DNA of 6,169 nucleotides, taken from assembly GCA_020854785.1 (NCBI GenBank), contig JAHFZE010000169.1, positions 1-6,169 on the forward strand, in the 5' to 3' direction. The position numbers and the translations under genes were made by a program. Numbering within the stretch: position 1 is the first letter of the stretch; each line of letters opens with the position of its first letter. The notes under the pieces were generated by a model. The model did no database searches. It was not told where the DNA came from and was given only the letters and a program-made list of their open reading frames with translations. Origin of the DNA: Methanomethylovorans sp. (lineage in GTDB: Archaea; Halobacteriota; Methanosarcinia; Methanosarcinales; Methanosarcinaceae). Positions 6,041 to 6,169 of the stretch are shown here, in pieces.

Positions 6041-6066
6041 TAGTCCCTGACTTTGGCCAGGGACTA
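6041..6066. terminator. Perfect hairpin between archaellin and convergent gene, likely bidirectional terminator or 3'-end stabiliser
   Basis: TAGTCCCTG (6041-6049) and CAGGGACTA (6058-6066) form a perfect 9-bp stem around an 8-base loop. It lies between the archaellin stop (6024) and the TAA of a minus-strand frame (6068-6070), as expected for a shared 3' element. Neither side has a long T-run (TTTAAGAAAA on the plus side), so it may act as an mRNA 3' stabiliser rather than a classic intrinsic terminator. Confidence 0.6.
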
Positions 6067-6067
6067 T

Positions 6068-6169
6068 TTAAGAAAAATGAGATAAAGTGAAAGTGCCATT
6101 ACTTCGGACAAGCTCGAAAACATAAGTTCCTGATATAGGCTTTTCTATGACCACACCCATATTATAGGG
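6068..6169 (-). CDS. Possible C-terminal end of a convergent gene (truncated by window edge)
   Basis: A minus-strand frame is open from the right edge of the window to a TAA at 6070-6068, giving 33 residues: PYNMGVVIEKPISGTYVFEL, then VRSNGTFTLSHFS. It is rich in beta-strand-type residues, with an SGTYVFEL...GTFTLS pattern like the last strands of an extracellular beta-sandwich or beta-propeller protein, and it has one N-glycosylation sequon (NGT). Support comes from the protein-like composition and from the hairpin placed exactly 1 base beyond its stop. An open run of this length can occur by chance, so the call is tentative. No function can be assigned. Confidence 0.4.
   Translation of the reverse strand, partial: PYNMGVVIEKPISGTYVFELVRSNGTFTLSHFS

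Overview
The window looks like chromosomal DNA from a methanogenic archaeon of the Methanosarcinaceae type (Methanolobus, Methanococcoides, Methanosarcina or relatives). This is inferred from protein character alone: an archaeal-type leucyl-tRNA synthetase, an RlmE methyltransferase fused to a C-terminal TRAM domain, an archaea-restricted DUF211 protein, an archaellin with a class III (type IV pilin-like) signal peptide, AT-rich TATA-type promoters and GGTGA or GAGG ribosome-binding sites. No transposon, phage, CRISPR, tRNA or rRNA signal was seen. No gene-free stretch exceeds 300 bases; the longest is 211 bases, upstream of the archaellin.

Layout, left to right. Positions 1-1548 hold the C-terminal half of leuS, closed by a good hairpin-plus-T-tract terminator. 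Positions 1730-3065 hold a two-gene unit: a small uncharacterised protein resembling haloarchaeal DUF7109, then rlmE 16 bases downstream. A DUF211 gene (3222-3521, minus strand) converges on rlmE. It diverges from a two-gene operon (3652-4937) encoding a PHP-domain metal-dependent phosphoesterase and a cyclase/kynurenine-formamidase-family hydrolase, coupled by an ATGA stop/start overlap. After a very AT-rich regulatory region comes a solitary archaellin gene (5149-6024). A 9-bp perfect hairpin (6041-6066) separates it from what appears to be the 3' end of a convergent minus-strand gene entering from the right edge.

Functionally, the left half is translation machinery (LeuRS, 23S rRNA 2'-O-methylation), the middle is a small hydrolase operon of unknown substrate, and the right end is surface/motility structure. 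The most notable object is the archaellin. Between its conserved N-terminal helix and its C-terminal archaellin beta domain it carries about 80 extra residues with the sequence pattern of a plastocyanin-like (cupredoxin) beta sandwich. The copper ligands are missing, and two of the protein's three N-glycosylation sequons lie in this segment. The gene also seems to be alone, not followed by fla/arl motor genes, and its start region hints at a lost or non-canonical upstream start codon.
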